From assembly GCA_910584825.1 (NCBI GenBank), contig CAJUCI010000028.1, forward strand, positions 1 to 32,779: a stretch of DNA of 32,779 bases. Direction: 5' to 3'. The position numbers and the translations under genes are program-made. The notes below the pieces were generated by a model. That model searched no databases, was not told where the DNA came from, and saw only the letters and a program-made list of their open reading frames with translations. The DNA comes from an uncultured Duncaniella sp. (lineage in GTDB: Bacteria > Bacteroidota > Bacteroidia > Bacteroidales > Muribaculaceae). Below are positions 8,343-14,428 of the stretch, one piece after another (positions within the stretch are counted from its first letter, which is position 1; every line of letters begins with the position of its first letter).

Positions 8343-9356
8343 ATGAAAATCGTCGTTGACCGCAACATCCCCTTTATCGCCCGTCCGCTCGCCGCGTTAG
8401 GCGAAGTGGTCATGCTGCCCGGCGGTGACATCACCCCCGAGGTCATGGCCGACACCGACATACTCATCACACGCACACGCACACGCTGTGATGCCGCCCT
8501 GCTCGACGGCTCCCCCTGCCGCTTCATCGGCACAGCCACCATCGGCACCGACCATATCGACCTCCCCTACTGCGCCGGGCGCGGCATCACCGTGGCCAAC
8601 GCGCCAGGATGCAACGCTCCCGCCGTGGCCCAATGGGTGCTCGCGGCAATCCTTACATATAATAAAGGTGTGCGCCCGCTCGCCGACATCACCCTCGGCG
8701 TCATCGGCGCGGGCAACGTCGGGTCAATCCTCATCCGCTGGGCCGAGAGCCTGGGCATGCGCGTGCTGGTTAACGACCCTCCGCTCATGGAGCGCGAGCC
8801 TGAGGCCTATGCCTACTCCTCGCTCGGGGAGATAGCACGCGAGAGCGACGTCATCACCGTTCACACCCCCCTACTCCGCACCGGCCTCCACCCTACCTAT
8901 CACCTCATCGACGACACCTTTGTGGCCACCCTGCGCCGCACCCCGCTCCTGCTCAACGCCGCGCGCGGCCCCGTGACCGACACCCGCGCCCTCATCTCGG
9001 GGCTCCGCTCCGGGGCTGTCGGAGCCGTAGGCATAGACTGCTGGGAGGGCGAGCCTGACATATCGCCCGAGTTGCTCGGCCTCGCCACCTTTGCCACCCC
9101 CCACATCGCAGGCTACTCGCGCCAGGGCAAGATACGCGCCACCCGGATGGTGCTCGACGCCCTGTCGGCCCACCTCGGCCTCCACGAGCCTCTGCAGGCC
9201 GACGCCCCCGCCATCCTCCCCGTCCCCGCGTCAGTCACCCCCGCGATGCTCACCTACGACATCCTCGCCGACACCCGCTCCCTCCGCACCTCACCAGCCT
9301 CCTTCGAATCGCTCCGCAACGACTACCACCTGCGCGAAGAACCGGCATATACTTAA
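8343..9356 (+). CDS. pdxB: 4-phosphoerythronate dehydrogenase
   Basis: NAD-dependent 2-hydroxyacid dehydrogenase that oxidises 4-phosphoerythronate in the DXP-dependent route to pyridoxal 5'-phosphate. The PdxB subfamily signature TRTRCDAALLDG...FIGTATIGTDHIDLPYC is present near the N terminus. The Rossmann motif LGVIGAGNVGSIL, the Arg of LLNAARGPV, the Glu of DCWEGEPDI and the His of TPHIAGYS give the usual Arg-Glu-His active site. At 337 residues it is a little shorter than E. coli PdxB (378), mainly in the C-terminal dimerisation part. It is probably co-transcribed with purD and the membrane-protein gene. Confidence 0.93.
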   Translation: MKIVVDRNIPFIARPLAALGEVVMLPGGDITPEVMADTDILITRTRTRCDAALLDGSPCRFIGTATIGTDHIDLPYCAGRGITVANAPGCNAPAVAQWVLAAILTYNKGVRPLADITLGVIGAGNVGSILIRWAESLGMRVLVNDPPLMEREPEAYAYSSLGEIARESDVITVHTPLLRTGLHPTYHLIDDTFVATLRRTPLLLNAARGPVTDTRALISGLRSGAVGAVGIDCWEGEPDISPELLGLATFATPHIAGYSRQGKIRATRMVLDALSAHLGLHEPLQADAPAILPVPASVTPAMLTYDILADTRSLRTSPASFESLRNDYHLREEPAYT

Positions 9357-9369
9357 TTTTTCAAAATAT

Positions 9370-9402
9370 TTTGGCGCGGATGTCAAAATTTCGCTATATT
9401 TG
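9370..9402 (+). promoter_or_regulatory. Promoter of the TerB-like gene
   Basis: TTTG at 9370-9373 and TATATTTG at 9395-9402 are 21 bp apart. The predicted leader is about 105 nt, AT-rich, with no obvious riboswitch fold. Confidence 0.7.
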
Positions 9403-9513
9403 TAATGCAAAACAAATGTGTGGATAGTCTATCACATAATAGGCCAAAACATACCTAAATTGATATTCTGATTAAATCTAATCTAAAAACAAAAAAACTA
9501 CATTAATTTTACA

Positions 9514-9957
9514 ATGGGACTTTTCGACAAAATTTTCAAGCAAGTGCCCGAAGAGGACAAGCTGAGCAAGCAGGAAGCATTCGCAGGTATCGCACTGGCA
9601 ATGGCCGGAGCTGACGGAAGCATCTCACAGTCAGAGTGGGAGGGCATCGTCAACTACATCCGCCGCCTCCGCCTGTATGACAACTTCTCAGGCCCGGCAT
9701 TCGACAAGATGTTTGACAAGCTGTTCCGCATACTCAAGAATCAGGGAGCAAGCGCACTCGTGGCAGCATCAGTGACCGGCCTCCCCGAGGACCTCAAACT
9801 CACCTCATTTGCCTGCGCAGTTGACATCGCCCTCGCCGACGGTGTACTCGAAGAAGAGGAGAAAGACATCATCAACCAGCTCGCTGAAACCCTCGAGATA
9901 CCCGAGCAGACTGCCGTATCAATCATCGAGGTGCTCATAATCAAGAACAAGGCATAA
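9514..9957 (+). CDS. TerB-like (tellurite-resistance TerB family) protein
   Basis: A 147-residue soluble helical protein of the TerB fold. Two acidic segments characteristic of the family are visible: AMAGADGSISQSEW near the N terminus and DIALADGVLEEEEKDII near the C terminus. Both resemble helix-turn metal-binding sites with clustered Asp and Glu. The N terminus MGLFDKIF is amphipathic. TerB-fold proteins are linked to metal and stress responses, but this stand-alone version has no terC/terD neighbours, so a role in tellurite resistance should not be assumed. It is monocistronic, with its own promoter and terminator. Confidence 0.82.
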   Translation: MGLFDKIFKQVPEEDKLSKQEAFAGIALAMAGADGSISQSEWEGIVNYIRRLRLYDNFSGPAFDKMFDKLFRILKNQGASALVAASVTGLPEDLKLTSFACAVDIALADGVLEEEEKDIINQLAETLEIPEQTAVSIIEVLIIKNKA

Positions 9958-9981
9958 CACATCTGCCCCAAGCACTATCAC

Positions 9982-10015
9982 AACGGTCCGTGCCATGCGC
10001 ACTGACCGTTTTTTT
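9982..10015 (+). terminator. Intrinsic terminator of the TerB-like gene
   Basis: AACGGTC (9982-9988) pairs with GACCGTT (10004-10010), with further pairing inside the loop, followed by a run of seven T ending at 10015. Confidence 0.8.
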
Positions 10016-10030
10016 CATATCCCGTCGCAC

Positions 10031-10053
10031 GACATTATCGCACCTTGACGGGG
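10031..10053. repeat. 23-bp direct repeat, left copy
   Basis: Begins GACATTATCGCACC and ends TTGACGGGG. It is identical over 23 bp to 10519-10541. The two copies bracket the MntA/HepT block; the distance from one start to the other is 488 bp. The flanking bases differ. Confidence 0.85.
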
Positions 10054-10126
10054 CCGGAACGACGACATAAACCGGCACAATAAACGATTTCCGGCATATA
10101 ATCGTTTAAATATCAAAGAGAATAAC

Positions 10127-10134
10127 TATATTTG
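10127..10134 (+). promoter_or_regulatory. -7 box of the mntA-like gene
   Basis: TATATTTG, 22 bp upstream of the ATG at 10157. A T-rich GTTTA lies at the expected -33 distance. Confidence 0.6.
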
Positions 10135-10156
10135 CATCGACTAATCCCGCCACTAT

Positions 10157-10462
10157 ATGAAGCTGATAGAATTGAACCTGCAAAGAATCTTTGATTTATG
10201 CCGAAAACATAAGGTCAAGACACTCGCCGTATTCGGGTCTATCCTTACCGATAGATTCAACGATGACAGCGATGTGGATTTGCTTGTCAATTTCGACACT
10301 GCCGACCATGAAGAGTGGGACTATGTATCAAACTACTTCAATCTCCAGGACGCTCTCGAATCGATATTCGGGCGCAAGGTTGATTTGGTTGTCGAAAGCA
10401 GCCTCACCAACAAATACCTGATACGCAGCATCAACAACAACAAGCAATTAATCTATGGATGA
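10157..10462 (+). CDS. MNT-type nucleotidyltransferase antitoxin (MntA-like)
   Basis: Minimal nucleotidyltransferase of 101 residues. The motif G27-S28, ten residues, D39-V-D41 is complete, with a further hydrophobic strand LLVNF. In the HEPN/MNT class this protein AMPylates and thereby silences the HepT ribonuclease encoded next to it. The KVDLVVESSLTNKYLI segment near the C terminus is typical of the group. Here the expected hepT starts at 10455, overlapping the end of this gene, but is cut off after 21 codons. The antitoxin is therefore probably an orphan. Its G+C content is visibly lower than that of the surrounding housekeeping genes, suggesting acquisition. Confidence 0.88.
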   Translation: MKLIELNLQRIFDLCRKHKVKTLAVFGSILTDRFNDDSDVDLLVNFDTADHEEWDYVSNYFNLQDALESIFGRKVDLVVESSLTNKYLIRSINNNKQLIYG

Positions 10463-10520
10463 TTACATACTCAAGCATCTTCAGGATGTACTTAACGCCA
10501 TCGAATACTCACAAAAGTGA
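10455..10520 (+). pseudogene. Truncated hepT (HEPN toxin) remnant
   Basis: ATG at 10455 overlaps the mntA-like stop. It encodes MDDYILKHLQDVLNAIEYSQK and then stops at TGA 10518-10520. The residues match the usual N-terminal helix of HepT/DUF86 proteins, normally 110-140 residues long. The stop codon falls exactly where the right-hand 23-bp repeat begins. The catalytic R-x4-6-H motif of HEPN ribonucleases, found later in the protein, is therefore missing. The remnant cannot be a working toxin. Confidence 0.75.
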
Positions 10521-10541
10521 CATTATCGCACCTTGACGGGG
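10519..10541. repeat. 23-bp direct repeat, right copy
   Basis: Identical to 10031-10053. This copy supplies the TTGAC that serves as the -33 element of the amidase promoter and overlaps the premature stop of the hepT remnant. Confidence 0.85.
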
Positions 10542-10561
10542 GGATTGGGGTGGTAACTTTG
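10532..10561 (+). promoter_or_regulatory. Promoter of the amidase gene
   Basis: CTTG at 10532-10535 and TAACTTTG at 10554-10561 are 18 bp apart. The -33 part lies inside the right-hand 23-bp repeat. Confidence 0.65.
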
Positions 10562-10599
10562 TGGTGTAATTTTTCAAACTTCAAAACCACCACAAAGTC

Positions 10600-11115
10600 A
10601 TGCGTAAGATTAACCGTATCATCATTCATTGCACAGCCACTCTCGAGGGGCGCGAGGTAACAGTCAAGGATATTGACCGCTGGCACCGGGACAGGGGATT
10701 TGCCGGCATAGGCTATCATTATGTCATATATCTTGACGGCACGGTCCACGAGGGCCGACCGCTCGAGCGTGTCGGCGCACATTGCCGCGGACAAAACGCC
10801 CACTCTATCGGCATTGTATATGTGGGCGGCCTCACCAGCGACGGCACCACCCCCAAAGACACCCGCACCGATGCACAGCGTGCGGCCTTGCACACGCTCG
10901 TCAGCCGTCTGCGGGAGCAATTCCCCGCCGCTACCGTCCACGGCCACCGCGAGTTCGCCGCCAAAGCCTGCCCCTGCTTCAATGTCATAGAGGAGCACGG
11001 TTTTAGAGACGGGAGAACGGGAGAACAGGTTTCAGAGACAGGAGCACAGGAGCACAGGAGGCACAAGGTTGTAGGAGCGACGGCTTTAGCCGTCGATATG
11101 AGGCGACAAAACTAA
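10600..11115 (+). CDS. N-acetylmuramoyl-L-alanine amidase (T7-lysozyme type) with repeat-derived C terminus
   Basis: Zinc amidase of the Amidase_2/PGRP fold, which cleaves the MurNAc-L-Ala bond of peptidoglycan. Expected ligands H10 (IIIHCTAT), H116 (VHGHREF) and C124 (ACPCF), plus the catalytic K122, have the same spacing as in T7 lysozyme (H122, K128, C130). No signal peptide is present, as in phage-type lysins, and this form recurs in Bacteroidales genomes. The recognisable domain ends near residue 133. The remaining 38 residues come from GGAGCACAGG-type repeats, and residues 158-171 are translated from the REP-like element, which also provides the stop codon. The native C terminus has therefore probably been replaced or extended. 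Confidence 0.87.
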   Translation: MRKINRIIIHCTATLEGREVTVKDIDRWHRDRGFAGIGYHYVIYLDGTVHEGRPLERVGAHCRGQNAHSIGIVYVGGLTSDGTTPKDTRTDAQRAALHTLVSRLREQFPAATVHGHREFAAKACPCFNVIEEHGFRDGRTGEQVSETGAQEHRRHKVVGATALAVDMRRQN

Positions 11116-11265
11116 CTTTAAAACACACGAAACATTAACCGATATGTCGCAACACATCGTCGCCTCATATCGACGGCTAAAGCCGTCGCTCCTACCCACT
11201 CGCCTTGTTCTCCCACAGTTCTCCCGTGCTCCCGTCTTAACCTGTGCCTCCTGTGCTCCTGTCTC
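11008..11265. repeat. Low-complexity repeats flanking REP copy 2 in inverted orientation
   Basis: Left of the REP element lie GACGGGAGAACGGGAGAACA (11008-11027) and GAGACAGGAGCACAGGAG... (11035-11068). Right of it, the inverse complements of both occur at about 11214-11236 and 11241-11265, in the swapped order and with an 8-nt indel. The region can form several alternative hairpins. Confidence 0.7.
11071..11195. repeat. REP/BIME-like element, copy 2
   Basis: This is the most perfect copy. The outer 37 bp at each end are exact inverse complements, from GTAGGAGCGACGGC inward to the GAGGCGAC / GTCGCCTC pair. Each end holds the CGACGGCTTTAGCCGTCG hairpin. The centre resembles copy 1, including ACAAAACTAACTTTAAAAC. 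The left end is translated as the tail of the amidase gene. Confidence 0.87.
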
Positions 11266-11305
11266 CACATTTTCACTCTTATTTTGTGAAAAAATCTTTC
11301 AAAAC

Positions 11306-11329
11306 AACGCACGTTAGTTAACGTGCGTT
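11306..11329. promoter_or_regulatory. Perfect palindrome just upstream of the LruC promoter
   Basis: AACGCACGTTA (11306-11316) and TAACGTGCGTT (11319-11329) are exact inverse complements separated by GT. The palindrome ends 6 bp before the TTG of the -33 box. The following bases are A-rich, so it is a poor terminator for plus-strand transcripts. An operator for a dimeric regulator is possible. Confidence 0.5.
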
Positions 11330-11335
11330 AAAAAA

Positions 11336-11364
11336 TTGGGGGGTAATTTTTATCCGTAACTTTG
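11336..11364 (+). promoter_or_regulatory. Promoter of the LruC lipoprotein gene
   Basis: TTG at 11336-11338 and TAACTTTG at 11357-11364 are 18 bp apart. The leader is about 65 nt and AT-rich. Confidence 0.7.
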
Positions 11365-11436
11365 CCCACGATACTGTTTTAGTAAGGTAAAACCTACAAA
11401 AATTAACCTTTTAATTACCTATAAATCACCTAACTT

Positions 11437-13740
11437 ATGCCTATAACCAAAAAGCACAAGTCAATACTTTTTTCGGGCATAGCATTGATGGCGGGAGCGA
11501 CTCTGCTTACGGGATGCGCCTCCGACCCCTTGCCCGTATCCAAGTCCGAGCAATACACTCGCGACTTTATCAAGACATTCGGCGTATTTGACCAGTCACA
11601 CGACTGGAACCACGCCACTCAGTCCACAGTGACCGTAACCACTCCCGCCCCCACCGAGGTCAAGATTATGGCCGACTTTGAGGGCAAACGTTACATCTTT
11701 GCCTCCTATACCAACGTTGAAGGCACCAAGACACTCAACGTAGACATTCCCAAAGGCGTCTCCGACCTCATCGTCGCAGCCAACGGCAAAAACTATAACG
11801 TCAAAGCCGGCGGCGAAATCAGAATTGCCGGTAACCGTAGCCGTATAGTGTCAGACCCCGCCAGCGAAGGAGCAAGCGGCGTCACTGCAACCATATGTGA
11901 AGAAGAGAACTGGATGGTTGTGCCCATGCTTAATGCCACCATCTTCCGTCGCAAAATGCCTGAAAATTGTTACAATGCCTATCGTGATGGTGTATCAAAT
12001 GACTTTACGTTCAAATTTAAGGAAAATGATATAATCGTACGTCCCCTCTATTGGCAGACAAATCAGACTTTGGAGTTTGGCTTCTTCTATGTTGACGACA
12101 ATGGAGAACCTGTTCGTTTCCCAATTTACCAAATGGAAAAGGGTAGCCAAGGCCCAGACCAAAGCGATAAGGTACTGTGTTGGGCACCCACTGAAACCCG
12201 CTCCCTTATAGTTGAAGACTTCATGAAGTGCCTTAACAACAACGGCATATCCATTATCGATAGGACTGATACTCAAGGGAAAACATATCAATATATCAAC
12301 GTATATTCTCTTGATAACTTCCTCGGAACTACAACAGCAAAGGATGACCGGGCAATGACGTATGCTTGTCGTGAATACCTGACAAGTATTGGCATTGAGA
12401 ATAAAGCCGAAAATCCCGAGGACAAACGCTTCAACTATGTGTATCGCTGGCGTATGACAGGCGATGCACTTCGCTATGTCGGTATAAATCAGTGGGGTGG
12501 CGTCGATGACCATGAAATATACGATGACAGTTTCAAAAACAATCAGAATAAACAGCCAAGAAAGGACCTTGAAATTGTATATACCATATATAACTACGAT
12601 TATAGCAATGCTAATGGCTGGAGCGGAAGCGACGATATGTTAACCGGCATCACTATGGATGACAAGAATTATCCGGCTCTTATCAGCAAGGGTATAAAAG
12701 TCCATTTTGATGACATAACCAAGACATATGGCGGATATGTAAAACGCGGAGATGGCCGTTATCTCTATTCGGTAAACTCGCTTAATGAAAAAACACGTTG
12801 GATTCCTGCCCCAGATGCTGTCAGAAACGAATCGTACTGGGACCCTCAGTCCGGAAATGAAATTATGCGTTATCCCGAAAGTGCCTTCATCAAAGATGAA
12901 ACACACAAAGCTTTCCGAGCTGTTACCTGGATTGGAGAAAAATATAACTGGCGATACATGTCGTTTGAAGACGGTGTAATCGGAGATACGTACAGCCGTA
13001 GCAGCTGCGACTTCGACATGCAGGACTTCGTATTTATTATCGACAATGCCGACCCTGAGTATGATGACCCCATCGAGGAAATTGTCACTCCCGATGACCC
13101 CAAAACCGAAGAGTGGGAATGGATTATCGCATGCGAGGACTTGGGCACGAATGACTTCGACTTCAACGACGTAGTGTTCAGCGTATCCTATCCCAAGACT
13201 GAAATTACTGAGGGACAGGAGAAGAAAACCGTCAAAGTCACGGCTCTTGCCGCCGGCGGTACCCTGCCCGTATATCTCAGCTATGGCGATGCCGAAAATT
13301 ACTTAAAGCCCGAAGGAGCATCAAGTGCCGAGTTCCACTCATGGTTTGGTGACTATCCGTCAAGTCACATCATCAATGTCAAGGGTACCCGAGCCACAGG
13401 CAAGAGTGTCACGATTGATGTGCCCGCCAACTTCACAATGAGCTGCACCGACCGGGTAGCCAACGGCAACATGGGTGGATTCATCGTGACAGTAAAACAC
13501 TCAGATAAAAATGTCCAGATTATAGCCACCAACCCCAAATTTGACCAGACCAAGAATCCCGAGCTTATCGGCACCGCACCTCAGATGATATGCGTTCCCG
13601 CCGAATGGTGCTGGCCTACTGAGAATACATTTATTCTCGATGTCTACGAGCATTTCAGCAAGTGGTGCGAGAATCCTGACCAAAACGAGCACTGGCACTC
13701 TGAGGCCAACCGTGCGCCGTCAGGTTACTGGAAACGCTAA
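11437..13740 (+). CDS. LruC-domain (DUF4842) surface lipoprotein
   Basis: A 767-residue exported lipoprotein. The signal peptide ends in the lipobox LLTGC, with Cys27 as the acylated residue. Residues 30-125 contain DPLPVSKSEQYTRDFIKTFG and a beta-rich segment common at the start of such Bacteroidales lipoproteins. The C-terminal third, from about residue 560, is the DUF4842/LruC domain, recognised by CEDLGTNDFDFNDVVFSV, whose acidic repeats suggest Ca2+ binding. The middle, about bases 11940-12990, is clearly richer in A+T than both ends and the surrounding genes. Function is unknown; LruC proteins are surface or adhesin-like. The gene is monocistronic with its own promoter and terminator. 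Confidence 0.85.
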   Translation: MPITKKHKSILFSGIALMAGATLLTGCASDPLPVSKSEQYTRDFIKTFGVFDQSHDWNHATQSTVTVTTPAPTEVKIMADFEGKRYIFASYTNVEGTKTLNVDIPKGVSDLIVAANGKNYNVKAGGEIRIAGNRSRIVSDPASEGASGVTATICEEENWMVVPMLNATIFRRKMPENCYNAYRDGVSNDFTFKFKENDIIVRPLYWQTNQTLEFGFFYVDDNGEPVRFPIYQMEKGSQGPDQSDKVLCWAPTETRSLIVEDFMKCLNNNGISIIDRTDTQGKTYQYINVYSLDNFLGTTTAKDDRAMTYACREYLTSIGIENKAENPEDKRFNYVYRWRMTGDALRYVGINQWGGVDDHEIYDDSFKNNQNKQPRKDLEIVYTIYNYDYSNANGWSGSDDMLTGITMDDKNYPALISKGIKVHFDDITKTYGGYVKRGDGRYLYSVNSLNEKTRWIPAPDAVRNESYWDPQSGNEIMRYPESAFIKDETHKAFRAVTWIGEKYNWRYMSFEDGVIGDTYSRSSCDFDMQDFVFIIDNADPEYDDPIEEIVTPDDPKTEEWEWIIACEDLGTNDFDFNDVVFSVSYPKTEITEGQEKKTVKVTALAAGGTLPVYLSYGDAENYLKPEGASSAEFHSWFGDYPSSHIINVKGTRATGKSVTIDVPANFTMSCTDRVANGNMGGFIVTVKHSDKNVQIIATNPKFDQTKNPELIGTAPQMICVPAEWCWPTENTFILDVYEHFSKWCENPDQNEHWHSEANRAPSGYWKR

Positions 13741-13802
13741 ACAACTCGACAACATAAAGCGGAGCAATCGCATATGTTCCGCAAATTAGGTTAAATTTCC
13801 GG

Positions 13803-13835
13803 CCGGGGCTGCAGTGATGCACCCCCGGTTTTTTT
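13803..13835 (+). terminator. Intrinsic terminator of the LruC gene
   Basis: CCGGGGCTGCA (13803-13813) pairs with TGCACCCCCGG (13818-13828), with one C-C mismatch and loop GTGA, followed by seven T. Confidence 0.88.
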
Positions 13836-13846
13836 GTGGCCTGACT

Positions 13847-13957
13847 GTAGGAGCGACGGCTTTAGCCGTCGATATGAAGCTACGTATCAGCCAATTCCTT
13901 CACTTGCCGAAGTTAGCTTGGTTGTGTCATATCGACGGCTAAAGCCGTCGCTCCTAC
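13847..13957. repeat. REP/BIME-like element, copy 3
   Basis: The outer 31 bp at each end are exact inverse complements and identical to those of copy 2. The internal spacer (about 49 bp) is unrelated to the one shared by copies 1 and 2. It starts 11 bp after the T run of the LruC terminator. Confidence 0.87.
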
Positions 13958-13991
13958 AGCCTCGCCTCACCATAGCTCCTACAGCCTCGCC
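13950..13991. repeat. 17-bp direct repeat overlapping the right end of REP copy 3
   Basis: GCTCCTACAGCCTCGCC occurs at 13950-13966 and again at 13975-13991, a 25-bp period. The second copy repeats the outermost bases of the REP end without its hairpin. Confidence 0.7.
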
Positions 13992-13993
13992 AT

Positions 13994-14034
13994 ACAAAAA
14001 TAGGTTAAGAAAGGGCTGACCCCTTCTTAACCTA
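13994..14034 (-). terminator. Terminator of the dnaE-trxA transcript
   Basis: On the minus strand, arms 14034-14020 and 14015-14001 pair over 15 nt with one mismatch (TAGGTTAAGAA core) around a 4-nt loop, followed by TTTTTG. It lies 40 bp after the thioredoxin stop. The same interval contains TTAACTTTTTTAACTTTG at 14044-14061, similar to other intergenic spots in the window. Confidence 0.75.
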
Positions 14035-14074
14035 TCTATTATCTTAACTTTTTTAACTTTGTGAACTTTCTACA

Positions 14075-14395
14075 CTATAGTGCAATAAGCTCATCAATGC
14101 GGGCCTTGAGGGCATCCTTCTGCTGTGCGCCGGCCATGCGGAGGCTCGATACCTGCTCGCCGTTCTTGAAGAACAGGATGGTGGGGATGGACATGATGCG
14201 ATACTTCATGGCCAGGTCGTTCTCCTCCTCGATGTTATACTTGCCTATCACGGCCTTGCCCTCATACTCCTGAGCAAGCTCCTCTACGATGGGAGCCATG
14301 CGCACGCAGGGGCCGCACCATGTGGCCCAAAAATCAATCACTACGGGCTGGCCCGATGCGATAATCTCGTGTACGTTCTGATCGGTAAATGTCAT
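14075..14395 (-). CDS. trxA: Thioredoxin
   Basis: Cytoplasmic dithiol-disulfide carrier of 106 residues. The active site W26-C27-G28-P29-C30 follows the strand VVIDFWAT, with the buried Asp21 typical of thioredoxins. The cis-Pro loop MSIPTILFFKNG and the C-terminal helix are complete. No signal peptide is present, so it is cytoplasmic and not one of the periplasmic TlpA-like proteins. It follows dnaE by 33 bp on the same strand and probably shares its transcript. Confidence 0.95.
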   Translation of the reverse strand: MTFTDQNVHEIIASGQPVVIDFWATWCGPCVRMAPIVEELAQEYEGKAVIGKYNIEEENDLAMKYRIMSIPTILFFKNGEQVSSLRMAGAQQKDALKARIDELIAL

Positions 14396-14428
14396 AATTA
14401 CAATAGTTGAATGGTTATGTTAATACGT

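Noticed and set aside
9409..9513. Riboswitch in the long leader of the TerB-like gene
   Set aside because: No conserved aptamer pattern or clear hairpin-plus-T switch was seen; the leader is only AT-rich.
10455..10520. Functional short gene after the mntA-like gene
   Set aside because: It matches only the first helix of HepT and stops at the repeat boundary, so a truncated remnant is the simpler reading.
5803..13957. CRISPR array
   Set aside because: The three related repeats are thousands of bases apart with genes between them and there are no cas genes.
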